In this document: piece by piece, positions 25,175 to 33,738 of the stretch
How positions within the stretch are numbered: the first letter of the stretch is position 1
How the letters are laid out: every line of letters begins with the position of its first letter
NCBI RefSeq assembly: GCF_900143535.1
Contig: NZ_FRFA01000010.1
Location: 61,675 to 125,674, forward strand
Length of the DNA: 64,000 nucleotides
Source of the DNA: Tateyamaria sp. Alg231-49
Lineage (GTDB): Bacteria; Pseudomonadota; Alphaproteobacteria; Rhodobacterales; Rhodobacteraceae
Direction: 5' to 3'
The notes under the pieces: model-generated
Database searches by the model: none
What the model saw: the letters and a program-made list of their open reading frames with translations, nothing else
Told to the model about the DNA's origin: nothing
Made by a program: the position numbers and the translations under genes

Positions 25175-26436
25175 CGGATCGTCCAAAGGGCTTTGCTGCC
25201 TATATTGCGGTGACGGCCGCCTATTGGGCGTTCATGCTGACGGATGGCGCGCTCAGGATGTTGGTGCTGTTGCACTTCAACAGCCTTGGCTTTTCACCGG
25301 TGCAGCTTGCCTATCTCTTTGTACTTTATGAGATCGCGGGTGTGGTGACGAACCTGTCGGCGGGGTGGATCGCCGCGCGCTTTGGGTTGACGTCGACCCT
25401 TTATGCAGGGCTGACGTTACAGGTTGTGGCGCTGCTGGCGCTGACGCAGCTGGACCCGGCGTGGTCTGTGGCCGCATCGGTCGTTTTTGTGATGTTGGTG
25501 CAGGGGCTTTCTGGTGTGGCCAAGGATCTGGCCAAGATGTCGTCCAAGTCTGCCGTCAAACTGCTGGCCCCTGAAGGGGACGGGTTGTTCCGCTGGGTTG
25601 CTCTGCTGACAGGGTCAAAGAATGCGGTGAAAGGGTTTGGCTTTTTGCTTGGGGCAGGGGCGCTGGCGCTTTTTGGCTTTGTTCCTTCTGTTTTGGGCAT
25701 GGCGGCGGTTTTGGGGGCAATCCTTGTCACTGTGTTGCTGCGGATGCCGCCAGGTCTACCGGGCGGGCGCAAAGATGCGAAATTCAACGAGGTGTTTTCC
25801 AGAAACCCGCGCATCAATTGGTTGAGCGCTGCGCGCGTGTTTCTGTTTGGTGCGCGCGATGTGTGGTTTGTCGTAGGTATCCCGATCTACTTTTACGCGG
25901 TCCTGAGCGATGGCACCCCTGAGGGTCAGCGCGCTGCATTCTTTCTGATTGGTATCTTCATGGCGATTTGGGTGATCCTCTATGGCGCTGTACAGGCGCG
26001 CGCGCCCGCCATCCTGCGCAGCTCGACGCGCAGTGAGGCTGACCTTGCCGCCAGTGCGCGGTTCTGGGTGGGCACGTTGTTCGTGGTCCCTGCCGCATTG
26101 GCGCTTGCTGCGTATTTCGCTGGCGGGCCAACGGTTTGGCTGACTGCCTTGGTTGTTGTGGGACTGCTGATCTTTGGGGTTCTCTTTGCCCTCAATTCTT
26201 CGCTGCATTCCTATCTGATCCTCGCCTTTACCAGCGCGGAACGGGTGACGATGGATGTCGGGTTTTACTACATGGCGAACGCCGCCGGGCGTTTGATCGG
26301 AACGGTGCTATCCGGCCTGACATATCAGTTCGGGGGGCTGCCCCTATGCCTTGGGACGGCGGCGCTGATGATTGCGCTCAGTTGGCTGTCGATTGGGCGG
26401 ATCAACCGCGAAACTGCGCCAGCCACCCCAGTGTAG
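25171..26436 (+). CDS. arsJ: Organoarsenical efflux MFS transporter ArsJ
   Basis: A 421-residue MFS protein from the GTG at 25171, overlapping the GAPDH stop (GTGA). About 12 membrane segments are predicted. Its start ([28 protein letters not shown]) and [18 protein letters not shown] are typical of ArsJ. It exports 1-arseno-3-phosphoglycerate, which breaks down outside to arsenate, so the pair gives arsenate resistance without reduction. The gene's last 35 bases overlap the isomerase gene on the other strand. Confidence 0.9.
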   Translation: MTDRPKGFAAYIAVTAAYWAFMLTDGALRMLVLLHFNSLGFSPVQLAYLFVLYEIAGVVTNLSAGWIAARFGLTSTLYAGLTLQVVALLALTQLDPAWSVAASVVFVMLVQGLSGVAKDLAKMSSKSAVKLLAPEGDGLFRWVALLTGSKNAVKGFGFLLGAGALALFGFVPSVLGMAAVLGAILVTVLLRMPPGLPGGRKDAKFNEVFSRNPRINWLSAARVFLFGARDVWFVVGIPIYFYAVLSDGTPEGQRAAFFLIGIFMAIWVILYGAVQARAPAILRSSTRSEADLAASARFWVGTLFVVPAALALAAYFAGGPTVWLTALVVVGLLIFGVLFALNSSLHSYLILAFTSAERVTMDVGFYYMANAAGRLIGTVLSGLTYQFGGLPLCLGTAALMIALSWLSIGRINRETAPATPV

Positions 26437-27151
26437 CGTCCGTATCGCCGCCCGGTTTGTATTCAGCACCCAACGGGCCAGACCAGTCCGCAAGGGATGC
26501 GAAGATATGGGCATAGTTCAATTCACCATGGTCCGGCGCCCCACGGTCAGGGACGGACGCGAACTGAATATGTCCGATGATGTCACGCAAATCGGTGAAC
26601 CGCGTGGTCACGTCGCCCTCGTTCCGGCCAACGTGATAACAATCAAACATCAGCTTGAGGTTGGTCGCCCCAACTTCGGCGATGATGTCGCGCGCTTGGT
26701 CGGTGGTGGACAGGAAATAGCCCGGTGCATCATGGCGGTTGAGCGGTTCGATCAGGATGGTTTTCGGAGTGGACGCACAGGCATAGCGCAGATTTTCGAT
26801 AAATGTCGCGTGTGCCTCATCGCCTTTACCAAAGCCGCACATGACGTGGATGGCACCAGCACCGACGACATCTGCATAGGCGATGGCTTCGTCAATGGCG
26901 GCGCGCGCTTCGCCCTCGCGACCGGGCAGAGCGGCAAGGCCGTTTTCGCCGCCCGCCACGTCCCCACGCCGTGTGTTGAGGCCGAGGATGGGCAGGCCGG
27001 TGGCGTCGAGTGCCGCTTTGACGTCCCGCGCCGGCGTCTCATACGGCCAGTGCAACTCGACCGCGTCGAACCCGGCAGCGTGCGCGGCACGAATGGCCTC
27101 GGGCAATGGGCGATCCGCCCAGAGAAACCCAAGATTGGCTGAAAACTTCAT
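26402..27151 (-). CDS. Hydroxypyruvate isomerase / 2-oxo-tetronate isomerase family protein
   Basis: A 249-residue TIM-barrel protein starting MKFSANLGFLWADRPLPEAI, as in the Hyi/OtnI family. Metal-ligand motifs are visible: ILIEPLNRHDAPGYFL (Glu), LMFDCYHVGRNEGD (Asp, His) and GHIQFASVPDRGAPDHGE. Hyi interconverts hydroxypyruvate and tartronate semialdehyde; OtnI interconverts 2-oxo-tetronates. It is translationally coupled (ATGA) to an upstream LtnD/GarR-type dehydrogenase, which fits either the glyoxylate/tartronate route or acid-sugar catabolism. The OtnK kinase and OtnC aldolase that would prove the latter are absent. Confidence 0.85.
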   Translation of the reverse strand: MKFSANLGFLWADRPLPEAIRAAHAAGFDAVELHWPYETPARDVKAALDATGLPILGLNTRRGDVAGGENGLAALPGREGEARAAIDEAIAYADVVGAGAIHVMCGFGKGDEAHATFIENLRYACASTPKTILIEPLNRHDAPGYFLSTTDQARDIIAEVGATNLKLMFDCYHVGRNEGDVTTRFTDLRDIIGHIQFASVPDRGAPDHGELNYAHIFASLADWSGPLGAEYKPGGDTDATLGWLAQFRG

Positions 27152-28053
27152 GTCTCTTCCCCGGGCAATGTCAGTTGGGCGTTCCGGGCATAGACTTTGG
27201 CCACTGCCGCGTCATCTTCGCCGCCCAATCCCATCCCGGCGGCGGCTACGAATTGCTGTAGCGCAGCGGCTGTGATCGGAGCCGAGAAACTGGCCGATTT
27301 TGCGATATCCAGAACAATCCCAAGGTCTTTGGGCCAGATGTTCACGGATGAATGCGGAGTATAGTCACCTGCCACGATGTGGGGGGCGCGATTTTCCAGC
27401 ATCCAGCTGGACCCGGCACATTTGCTGATCACTTCGACGAATTGAGCGGGGTCGACGCCTTGTGTCATGCCAAAGGTCAACGCCTCGGCCATGGTTGCGA
27501 TATGGACGCCCGCGAGCAGTTGGTTCACGGCCTTCATCGCTGATCCGGGGCCTGCGTGATCGCCAAGCTCAAACACGGTCGTGGCCGTGGCCTTGAGCAC
27601 GTGGTCGGCTGCGGCGAAGGCTTCGGGCGTGCCAGAGGCCATCACCGACAGCGCGCCTTCCGCCGCTTTGATCGAACCGCCCGAGATGGGTGCGTCAAGA
27701 TAGTGGACGCCGACCTCGCCGCAACGGGCCTCCATCTGGCGCGCAAACTCTGGCGGAACAGTGGCGCAGGCCATCACAACCGACCCCGCGCGCATATGCG
27801 GTACAACGCCGTCTGCGCCAAACAGCACGTTTTCTGTTTGTGCGGCATTCAGAACGACCACAATTACAGCATCCAATGTGCCCGCCACGTCTCTAAGCGC
27901 CCCGGGCGTGCCGCCTTCGGTAACGAAGCGCGCGGCTTGATCCGGGTTGATGTCATAGCCAAAGGTCATGTGCCCGGCCGCCAGACAGGATTGCGCAATC
28001 CCGTATCCCATGGAGCCGAGCCCGATTACTGCTGTACGATGGGGTGTGGTCAT
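27148..28053 (-). CDS. 3-hydroxyisobutyrate dehydrogenase-family oxidoreductase, probable L-threonate dehydrogenase
   Basis: A 301-residue beta-hydroxyacid dehydrogenase. The Rossmann motif GLGSMGYGIAQS is at the N-terminus, the substrate motif DAPISGGSIKAAEGALSVM follows, and the catalytic lysine is in GSAMKAVNQLL. The sequence resembles LtnD (L-threonate 2-dehydrogenase) and GarR/GlxR-type reductases. The start chosen has AAAAGGA upstream; another ATG nine bases earlier (28062) is possible. Pairing with the isomerase gene suggests threonate/tetronate or tartronate metabolism. Confidence 0.85.
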   Translation of the reverse strand: MTTPHRTAVIGLGSMGYGIAQSCLAAGHMTFGYDINPDQAARFVTEGGTPGALRDVAGTLDAVIVVVLNAAQTENVLFGADGVVPHMRAGSVVMACATVPPEFARQMEARCGEVGVHYLDAPISGGSIKAAEGALSVMASGTPEAFAAADHVLKATATTVFELGDHAGPGSAMKAVNQLLAGVHIATMAEALTFGMTQGVDPAQFVEVISKCAGSSWMLENRAPHIVAGDYTPHSSVNIWPKDLGIVLDIAKSASFSAPITAAALQQFVAAAGMGLGGEDDAAVAKVYARNAQLTLPGEET

Positions 28054-28215
28054 GGGGCGCATCCTTTTTTGATTTGTGCGCAGTCTTCGACAAACAAAAA
28101 GCAAAGCGCAAGGGGCGGGGTGCATGGCCGCGTTTGTATCAACGCCTCTTGCAATCAGGGATATGCGCAGGCCACCATGCCGCCCGAAGGCAAGGCAGAG
28201 CGAAGCGTATTTGAA

Positions 28216-29175
28216 ATGACCCGGCACAACGCACCATCTGCAAAAGCAAAGGGCTGTTGCTTGCCCGCGCGGGCGTCGGGTGATGGCGTCGACATACCTG
28301 CGGCACCGATGATTGCGACGAATGCGCTGGCCACCCCCGAAACAGCGGATATTCCCGGTGGCATTGCCCTTGTGGGTACGAACGCACCACACTTGCCTGC
28401 AGATGGCGAGGGGCCGTTGCAGCGCAAAAAGGTCAAGCCGTTCAGGATGGATGTCACAACCGTTACCAATGCCCGCTTTGCCGCGTTTGTTGAGGCAACG
28501 GGGTATAAGACCGAGGCTGAACGGATCGGCGATTCATTCGTGTTTATCAACTTCCTCCCCGATGACGCACCGCCCAGCCAAGCGGTGGCCGAAGTGCCAT
28601 GGTGGCGCGTGATCAAAGGTGCCTATTGGCGGTGCCCAAATGGCCCGGGATCAGAGGCGGCCTGCGATCCCGACCATCCCGTTGTCCACATCACTTGGAA
28701 TGACGCCAAGGCCTTTGCCGCATGGGCGGGCGGGCGGCTGCCGACGGAAGTCGAATGGGAGCACGCTGCACGTGGTGGACTGGGTGATGTGCCCTATCCA
28801 TGGGGGGAAGGCGATCCGGACGATGTCGCACATTTCCCCTGCAACATCTGGCAGGGGCAGTTTCCGCACAGCGATCTGGGCCTTGATGGACATGTGGGCA
28901 CGGCCCCCGCACGCTCTTTTTCGCCCAATGGCTATGGGCTTTACAACATGGTCGGGAACGTCTGGGAATGGACGTCGCTGCCCTTCAAGGTAAAGTCACT
29001 GAAGCGGTCAGTGCAGGCCGTGCACGCGGGCAAATCTGGTTACAAGTTAAGCAAGGGGGGGTCGTTCTTGTGCCACGCATCCTATTGTTATCGCTACAGG
29101 ATCGCGGCGCGGAGCGGAACGTCCGCAGACAGCTCGACGTCGCACCACGGGTTTCGGCTGGTGTATCCGGTTTGA
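28216..29175 (+). CDS. Formylglycine-generating enzyme (sulfatase maturation, SUMF1 family)
   Basis: A 319-residue protein of the FGE-sulfatase family. It keeps the two active-site cysteines of aerobic FGE at about residues 286 and 291 (SFLCHASYCYRYRIAARSG, the same five-residue spacing as the human enzyme), and NMVGNVWEWT and GFRLVYPV are present. FGE oxidises a cysteine of type I sulfatases to formylglycine using copper and oxygen. No sulfatase gene is in the window, so its client must be elsewhere. An upstream ATG at 28177 is an alternative start. Confidence 0.87.
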   Translation: MTRHNAPSAKAKGCCLPARASGDGVDIPAAPMIATNALATPETADIPGGIALVGTNAPHLPADGEGPLQRKKVKPFRMDVTTVTNARFAAFVEATGYKTEAERIGDSFVFINFLPDDAPPSQAVAEVPWWRVIKGAYWRCPNGPGSEAACDPDHPVVHITWNDAKAFAAWAGGRLPTEVEWEHAARGGLGDVPYPWGEGDPDDVAHFPCNIWQGQFPHSDLGLDGHVGTAPARSFSPNGYGLYNMVGNVWEWTSLPFKVKSLKRSVQAVHAGKSGYKLSKGGSFLCHASYCYRYRIAARSGTSADSSTSHHGFRLVYPV

Positions 29176-29317
29176 AAGCAAGCGGCGCTGCCTGCGATCA
29201 AAATCCGTCAGCGCGCGCCCTTCCGGTGATCCCATCAAAAGGAACTTTCCGCTGCTGGACTTTTCATGCTGACCTCAGCAATGGTGATCAAAATCTCGCA
29301 ACTTCAGGATTGAGTAC

Positions 29318-30004
29318 ATGAAAAGATCACGGATCAACGACCTGCTGGACGAAGGCGAAGACATGATCCGGTCGTTCGGCTTTGTGCTGCCGCCCTTTGC
29401 CAATTGGACGCCGGACGCCTTTGTCGCGAAAAAGGATGACGCGGCGCATGTCATTTCGTCGCGCTGTGGCTGGGACGTGACCGATTATGGGGCAGGGCGC
29501 TATGACGAGATGGGCTTGTTCCTGTTCACATTGCGCAACGGCCGTCTGGCGGATCTGCAAAGAGGCGGGGGCATGTGTTATGCCGAAAAGCTGCTGATCT
29601 CGAAACAGGATCAGCTGAGCCCGATGCATACGCATGTGATCAAGGCCGAAGATATCATCAATCGCGGTGGAGCGACGTTGATCATCGAGCTGTTTGGCTC
29701 TGACGATGCGGGCAATTTCGCCGAAAATCGCGGCGGCACCGTGTGGTGCGATGGTATCCGCAAGGAGTATGGTCCGGGCGAAAAACTCCCGCTGGCGCCG
29801 GGAGAAAGTATCACGCTGATGCCCGGAGATTGGCATGCGTTCTGGGGGGAAGGCGGGGACGTCCTGATCGGCGAAGTCTCGACGGTGAATGATGACGAGA
29901 CGGACAACATTTTCCGTCAGCCTATCGGCCGTTTTTCGAACATCGAAGAAGACACTGACCCCAATCGTTTGTTGGTCAGTGACTACGATAATTGGCTGAG
30001 TTAG
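29318..30004 (+). CDS. D-lyxose/D-mannose ketol-isomerase
   Basis: A 228-residue cupin-type isomerase of the YdaE/LyxA family. It starts MKRSRINDLLDEGEDMIRSF. The metal-binding histidines and glutamate lie in SPMHTHVIKAEDIINRGG, and the C-terminal cupin motif in TLMPGDWHAFWGEGGDVLIGE. It interconverts D-lyxose and D-xylulose, and often D-mannose and D-fructose. AGGATTGAG precedes the ATG. It is the last ordinary chromosomal gene before the tRNA-Cys integration region, so it marks the original left flank. Confidence 0.88.
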   Translation: MKRSRINDLLDEGEDMIRSFGFVLPPFANWTPDAFVAKKDDAAHVISSRCGWDVTDYGAGRYDEMGLFLFTLRNGRLADLQRGGGMCYAEKLLISKQDQLSPMHTHVIKAEDIINRGGATLIIELFGSDDAGNFAENRGGTVWCDGIRKEYGPGEKLPLAPGESITLMPGDWHAFWGEGGDVLIGEVSTVNDDETDNIFRQPIGRFSNIEEDTDPNRLLVSDYDNWLS

Positions 30005-30137
30005 AAGTACCAGGAAGTATCTGTCGATCAATGATCCCGGGTCGCAAGACCTGTGTCAGAAAAAAGAAAGACATACCTCCATGCCCGACAGTAGTGGAGT
30101 TTTGTTCCACGGCGAGGGTTGGACTGCTTAATCGCAC

Positions 30138-30186
30138 ATTGGAGGCGGGTACCGGAATCGAACCGGTGTACACGGATTTGCAATCC
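30138..30186 (-). repeat. attachment-site remnant: tRNA-Cys 3' half (distal att)
   Basis: This 49-base segment matches the 3' half of the tRNA-Cys at 45496-45569 with a single mismatch (position 30148, G for A). It covers tRNA nucleotides 28-74 (anticodon stem to CCA) plus two bases beyond, on the same strand as the tRNA. The 5' half is absent, so it cannot make a tRNA. It is the far end of the integrated element. Confidence 0.88.
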
Positions 30187-30296
30187 AGAAGGAGAGACTG
30201 CAAAAACAACGGCTTAGGGGTGCAAAACACCCCCTGACAAAAAGTGAACAAAAAGCGAAAGTTTCAAAGCCAATTTCGCCGGTTCAGAACGGTAAA

Positions 30297-30330
30297 GGCC
30301 CCGTCACAGCGGCAACTGTGAACCGGGGCC
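30297..30330. other. Stem-loop with iteron-like arm
   Basis: GGCCCCG (30297-30303) pairs with CGGGGCC (30324-30330), and inside it CACAG (30305-30309) pairs with CTGTG (30316-30320). The right arm contains CTGTGAACC, the same core as the palindromes inside the replication gene downstream. It could be a further replication-protein site or a transcript-end structure. Confidence 0.5.
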
Positions 30331-30436
30331 AAATAGAAAAAGCCTGTCAGCTTTCACCGAACATTAGCATGGGCCAGTGTCTCTTCGCAAACGCTCAGTC
30401 GGCTTTTTCGTGGCCTCTGACTGGCGAGGTGGTCCA

Positions 30437-31303
30437 ATGAGCTGGCGCATCGCAAATGAATGCGCCGAGCGCCGCTTTGGCAGCGCCGCGCGCAAGCAGA
30501 TCATCATGTTCCTGGCCGACAAGGCGAGCGATGATGGCTCGGGCATCTGGTGTTCCAAGGGGACGATCCAGCGCCACACAGAGCTCAGCGAGAGCACGGT
30601 GAAGCGCACCATCATCGACTTTCTGCGCGAAGGCATCCTGATCGAGACAGGGCGGCGGCACTGCAAGAACGGCTACACCGTCATTTACCGCATTGTTCTG
30701 GAGCGCGTGGCCGCGCTCGAACCCACGGCCGAGCCCGATATTGAGACGGGGGTCACTGTGAACCCCGTCCAGCATGAACCCGGTACGGGGTCCACGGTGA
30801 ACGGGGTACGGGGTTCACGGTGGACCCCAAACCATCCTAAAACCATCCATAAACCACCTACGCGCAGGCGCGAGGCGGCGGAGGAGGAGTTTGAAGATCT
30901 TGAATCTGAGAAGATCTTGGCGGCCTATCCTGAGGGCAGGATTCGAGACCGGCGAACCAGTCTGCGCCTGATCGCTGCGGCTGTGAAAGCAGGTGTGAAG
31001 CCCGATGACCTGCTGCAGGCGGTCAAAGCCTATGCGAAAGAAAGCGAGGGCTATACGCGCAGCAAGGTCTGTTTTTCGGACAATTGGTTCAAGATGCGCC
31101 GGTGGGAGAAGGGGCTCGCCCAGATACAGGCCGACCGCGAGAAGGCGCGAGAGGCCGAAGCCAAAGGTCGTGCCAGCCTTGCCGAGTGGATTCATGAGCG
31201 CCATCCCCTCTGCCGCCACATCACTAACCGGCAGATCGAGGATTTGATCGCGTCAAAACTGGTGACGCCCGAACAGGTCCGCGCTGCGGGGCTGCAGGTG
31301 TGA
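30437..31303 (+). CDS. Winged-helix replication-initiation-like protein (phage O / RepA type)
   Basis: A 288-residue protein started at MSWRIANECAERRFGSAARK. Residues ~1-95 form a winged helix (KQIIMFLADKASDDG, CSKGTIQRHTELSESTVKRTI) like that of phage O and plasmid/phage replication proteins. A Thr/Val/Asn/Pro-rich linker (~100-140) follows, then a charged helical C-terminal part (YAKESEGYTRSKVCFSDNWF). The linker DNA holds three imperfect palindromes (see the repeat entries). Lambda O also has its origin inside its gene. A role as island replication initiator is inferred; a transcriptional role cannot be excluded. Confidence 0.65.
   Translation: MSWRIANECAERRFGSAARKQIIMFLADKASDDGSGIWCSKGTIQRHTELSESTVKRTIIDFLREGILIETGRRHCKNGYTVIYRIVLERVAALEPTAEPDIETGVTVNPVQHEPGTGSTVNGVRGSRWTPNHPKTIHKPPTRRREAAEEEFEDLESEKILAAYPEGRIRDRRTSLRLIAAAVKAGVKPDDLLQAVKAYAKESEGYTRSKVCFSDNWFKMRRWEKGLAQIQADREKAREAEAKGRASLAEWIHERHPLCRHITNRQIEDLIASKLVTPEQVRAAGLQV
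30748..30828. repeat. Three iteron-like palindromes inside the replication gene
   Basis: Three 19-bp imperfect palindromes fit the consensus GGGGTTCACNGTGAACCCC: 30748-30766, 30787-30805 and 30810-30828. The first and third agree at 16 of 19 positions; the second has a diverged right end. The first is further flanked by GAC/GTC, giving a 25-bp near-palindrome at 30745-30769. They are the probable binding sites of the protein encoded around them, so this may be the element's replication origin. Confidence 0.6.
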
Positions 31304-31360
31304 GAGCATTGGCGAAGTCTGGGATACAGCTAACAATGCTGCCGATCTTTATGGTGTTTA

Positions 31361-31423
31361 GGTCATATTGCGCGATTATGATTTGAGGGTCATATTGACA
31401 ATTTATGATCCAGGGGTCATATG
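31361..31423. promoter_or_regulatory. hipBA operator with 27-bp-period repeats
   Basis: GGTCATATTG occurs at 31361 and 31388, and GGTCATATG at 31415: exactly 27 bases apart. Between the copies the sequence also repeats (TTATGAT before the next unit). The array lies 20-82 bases before the hipB start, where the autoregulatory operators of hipBA operons are found. It differs from the E. coli TATCC-N8-GGATA operator. Confidence 0.7.
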
Positions 31424-31442
31424 CGGTGACAGGAGAACCGCC

Positions 31443-31694
31443 ATGAAGCACCTCGTTCGTACATCAAAAAACTTGGGCCACGCAATTCGCCAGGCTCGGA
31501 AGGCAAAGAACCTTACCCAGAAGGAACTCGCCTCGATGAGCGGTGTTTGGCAAGAGACAATTTCCAAGATCGAGAACGGCAGCGGCGGAACCAAGCTGGA
31601 AACAGTATTCGATTTGATCGCGGCCTTGGAGCTCGAAATTACGGTGACCGAGCGCAGCAAAGGCACACCAGACGGGCTAGAGGACATCTTCTGA
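31443..31694 (+). CDS. hipB: HipB-type antitoxin (XRE helix-turn-helix)
   Basis: An 83-residue Cro/CI-type regulator started at MKHLVRTSKNLGHAIRQARK with AGGAGA upstream. The helix-turn-helix is NLTQKELASMSGVWQETISKIENG. The C-terminus ends in a short acidic tail (GLEDIF). It should bind the HipA kinase and repress the operon through the 27-bp repeats upstream. Its stop is one base before the hipA start. Confidence 0.88.
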   Translation: MKHLVRTSKNLGHAIRQARKAKNLTQKELASMSGVWQETISKIENGSGGTKLETVFDLIAALELEITVTERSKGTPDGLEDIF

Positions 31695-31695
31695 C

Positions 31696-32997
31696 ATGGG
31701 CCGCAAGCGCAGCTACACACCGCTGAACGTTTTCCTGAACTCGCGGCTCGTGGGTCAATTGGTGCGTGAGCCGTCGGGCGGCGTCAGTTTTGCCTATGCA
31801 CGTGACTGGCTCGAATGGGAGCACCGGATGCCGGTGTCGCTATCGTTGCCATTGCAGGAGAACCGCTACAGCGGCGCACCTGTGATGGCCGTCTTTGACA
31901 ACCTGTTGCCCGACAGTGACCTCATTCGCCGGAGGGTCGCAGAACGCGTCGGGGCCGAGGGCGTCGATGCCTTTAGCTTGCTGTCCCAAATTGGGCGGGA
32001 CTGCATTGGTGCGCTGCAGTTTCTGCCCGACGGGCAAGAGCCTCAGCCAATGTCCGAGTTGACTGGAGAACTTGTCGACGAGGCGCAGATCGGGGCCATT
32101 TTGAGCGACCTCGATTTAGCACCACTGGGTATCCGCCGCGAGAATGACTTCCGAATTTCTGTCGCTGGAGCGCAGGAAAAAACGGCTCTGCTTCGTAAAG
32201 ACGGCCAGTGGATTGAGCCAACCGGCACGACGCCAACCACGCACATCATCAAGCCGCAAATCGGCAGGCTGCCCAACGGTATGGACCTGTCCGACAGCGT
32301 TGAAAACGAATACCTGTGCCTCAAGCTGATGGAAGCGTTTGGGCTTCGGGCTGCGAATGTCGAAATGGCGCAGTTTGGCGAAAAGAAAGCCTTGGTCGTT
32401 GAGCGTTTTGATCGGCGCTGGACGTCTGATGGGCGCTTGATCCGTCTGCCGCAGGAGGACTGCTGTCAAGCACTATCCATTGTGCCCACACAAAAGTATC
32501 AGAATGAGGGCGGCCCAGGAATCTCAGATATCATGGATCTATTATTGGGAAGTGATGACCCCAACAAAGACCGGTACGATTTTTTCAAAGCGAATGTCCT
32601 GTTCTGGTTGTTGGGCGCGACAGACGGACATGGTAAGAACTTCAGCGTCAGCCTCTTACCCGGCGGTCGCTTTCGCATGACACCGCTATACGACGTTTTG
32701 ACGGTGCAGCCGACTGTCGATGCGCGACAGATCGAGCGAAAGTACTTCAAACTGGCCATGAATTTAGGCAACTCAAACCACTACAAGGTTTCGAATATCG
32801 TTGGTCGGCACATCGTGGAGACCGGAGTTCAATCCGGCTTATCCCGCGCAGTCGTGCAGGGCCTGTTTGAAGAGCTGCAGGAGACCTCGCACGCGATCGT
32901 TGAGGCCACGTTCAACCAGCTTCCAGAAGGTTTCCCAGAGCCGTTGCTTGCTTCAATCGACGGCGCGCTGAAGGCTAGGTTGCACCTGTTGAACTGA
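31696..32997 (+). CDS. hipA: HipA-type Ser/Thr kinase toxin
   Basis: A full-length 433-residue HipA kinase. It has the autophosphorylation-loop serine, about residue 155, in ISVAGAQEKTALL, and the catalytic Asp310 in GATDGHGKNFSV (E. coli Ser150 and Asp309). All key parts are intact. E. coli HipA phosphorylates GltX and induces persistence; island-borne relatives can also stabilise the element. One base separates it from hipB, a normal toxin-antitoxin order. Confidence 0.92.
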   Translation: MGRKRSYTPLNVFLNSRLVGQLVREPSGGVSFAYARDWLEWEHRMPVSLSLPLQENRYSGAPVMAVFDNLLPDSDLIRRRVAERVGAEGVDAFSLLSQIGRDCIGALQFLPDGQEPQPMSELTGELVDEAQIGAILSDLDLAPLGIRRENDFRISVAGAQEKTALLRKDGQWIEPTGTTPTTHIIKPQIGRLPNGMDLSDSVENEYLCLKLMEAFGLRAANVEMAQFGEKKALVVERFDRRWTSDGRLIRLPQEDCCQALSIVPTQKYQNEGGPGISDIMDLLLGSDDPNKDRYDFFKANVLFWLLGATDGHGKNFSVSLLPGGRFRMTPLYDVLTVQPTVDARQIERKYFKLAMNLGNSNHYKVSNIVGRHIVETGVQSGLSRAVVQGLFEELQETSHAIVEATFNQLPEGFPEPLLASIDGALKARLHLLN

Positions 32998-33266
32998 AAC
33001 TGGTCGCGCTTGGCTGGTGCGAAGACGCGTCTTTTCCGGTCAAACGAAACCAGGTCAGGTCGCCGTAGCCATAAGCAGATCCTCACCGCCGGGTTTCTAA
33101 TTGCTGAACATAAGCGGGCAGCCGTGTCAGACGCGGTGCAAGCCCCGCTTCAACAAGAAAATTCCCCTGCGCCAGCGCATTCCTCGCGAAGCAAGTTTCT
33201 CGCTGACAGCCCTTTGGTGCCAGCTTTGGTCATGTTCATCGAAACACTCAAAGTGAGGATCAAAAA

Positions 33267-33464
33267 ATGGCTACTCAAACTCTGAAACTGAACGTCAAAT
33301 CCGGTGAAAAAGACGGCAAGAACTTCTGGGACCGCTGTGGCGTGCTCTTCGTCAACACCGACGACCTCGGCAACATCACGTCGATCAACGTCAAACACAG
33401 CATGTTCCCCGACGTCGAAATGGTCGCCTTCCCACGCCGCGATGACGATCCGGTTGCCGAGTGA
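33267..33464 (+). CDS. Small hypothetical protein (65 aa)
   Basis: A 65-residue protein with a strong GTGAGGATC ribosome-binding region eight bases before its ATG. The sequence (TLKLNVKSGEKDGKNFWDRC, then GNITSINVKHSMFPDVEMV) suggests a small beta-rich protein with a charged C-terminus. I do not recognise the family. It stands alone between hipBA and the LysR cluster, preceded by 269 gene-free bases, and is followed directly by a GC-rich hairpin. Its position within the island suggests a plasmid-type accessory protein. Confidence 0.6.
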   Translation: MATQTLKLNVKSGEKDGKNFWDRCGVLFVNTDDLGNITSINVKHSMFPDVEMVAFPRRDDDPVAE

Positions 33465-33738
33465 CCGGTGCGCCGGGGCGGGTTTCCCGCCCTGGAAAAA
33501 CCGAAGCTGAGTGTGAATCGCTGCCAATTGGACTTCAACAAGTATCCGATGTCGCATCGGTGCAACTCCTCAGACCGGACCTTCGCTGCAAGTGCATAAT
33601 CGATAGTTGGCGGAACTGGTGCTCTGCGGACATTCCAGACTTTGACGCTTTCTTTGTTAACGGCTGCTTCCAGAGTTTGGCGGCCGCGCGTTTGTTAAGT
33701 GCTGCATTGAACAGCGGTACCATACCATCGAGGAAAAT

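Larger units (their letters stand above)
30005..30436. other. Island left-end region without genes
   Basis: 432 bases without a convincing gene. It contains the tRNA-Cys 3'-half remnant (30138-30186) and a large stem-loop (30297-30330). The first ~130 bases should be chromosomal; sequence beyond 30187 should belong to the integrated element. Confidence 0.6.

Noticed and set aside
30138..30186. A second tRNA-Cys gene at the left island end.
   Set aside because: Only nucleotides 28-74 are present; acceptor 5' strand and D arm are missing, so it is an att remnant.
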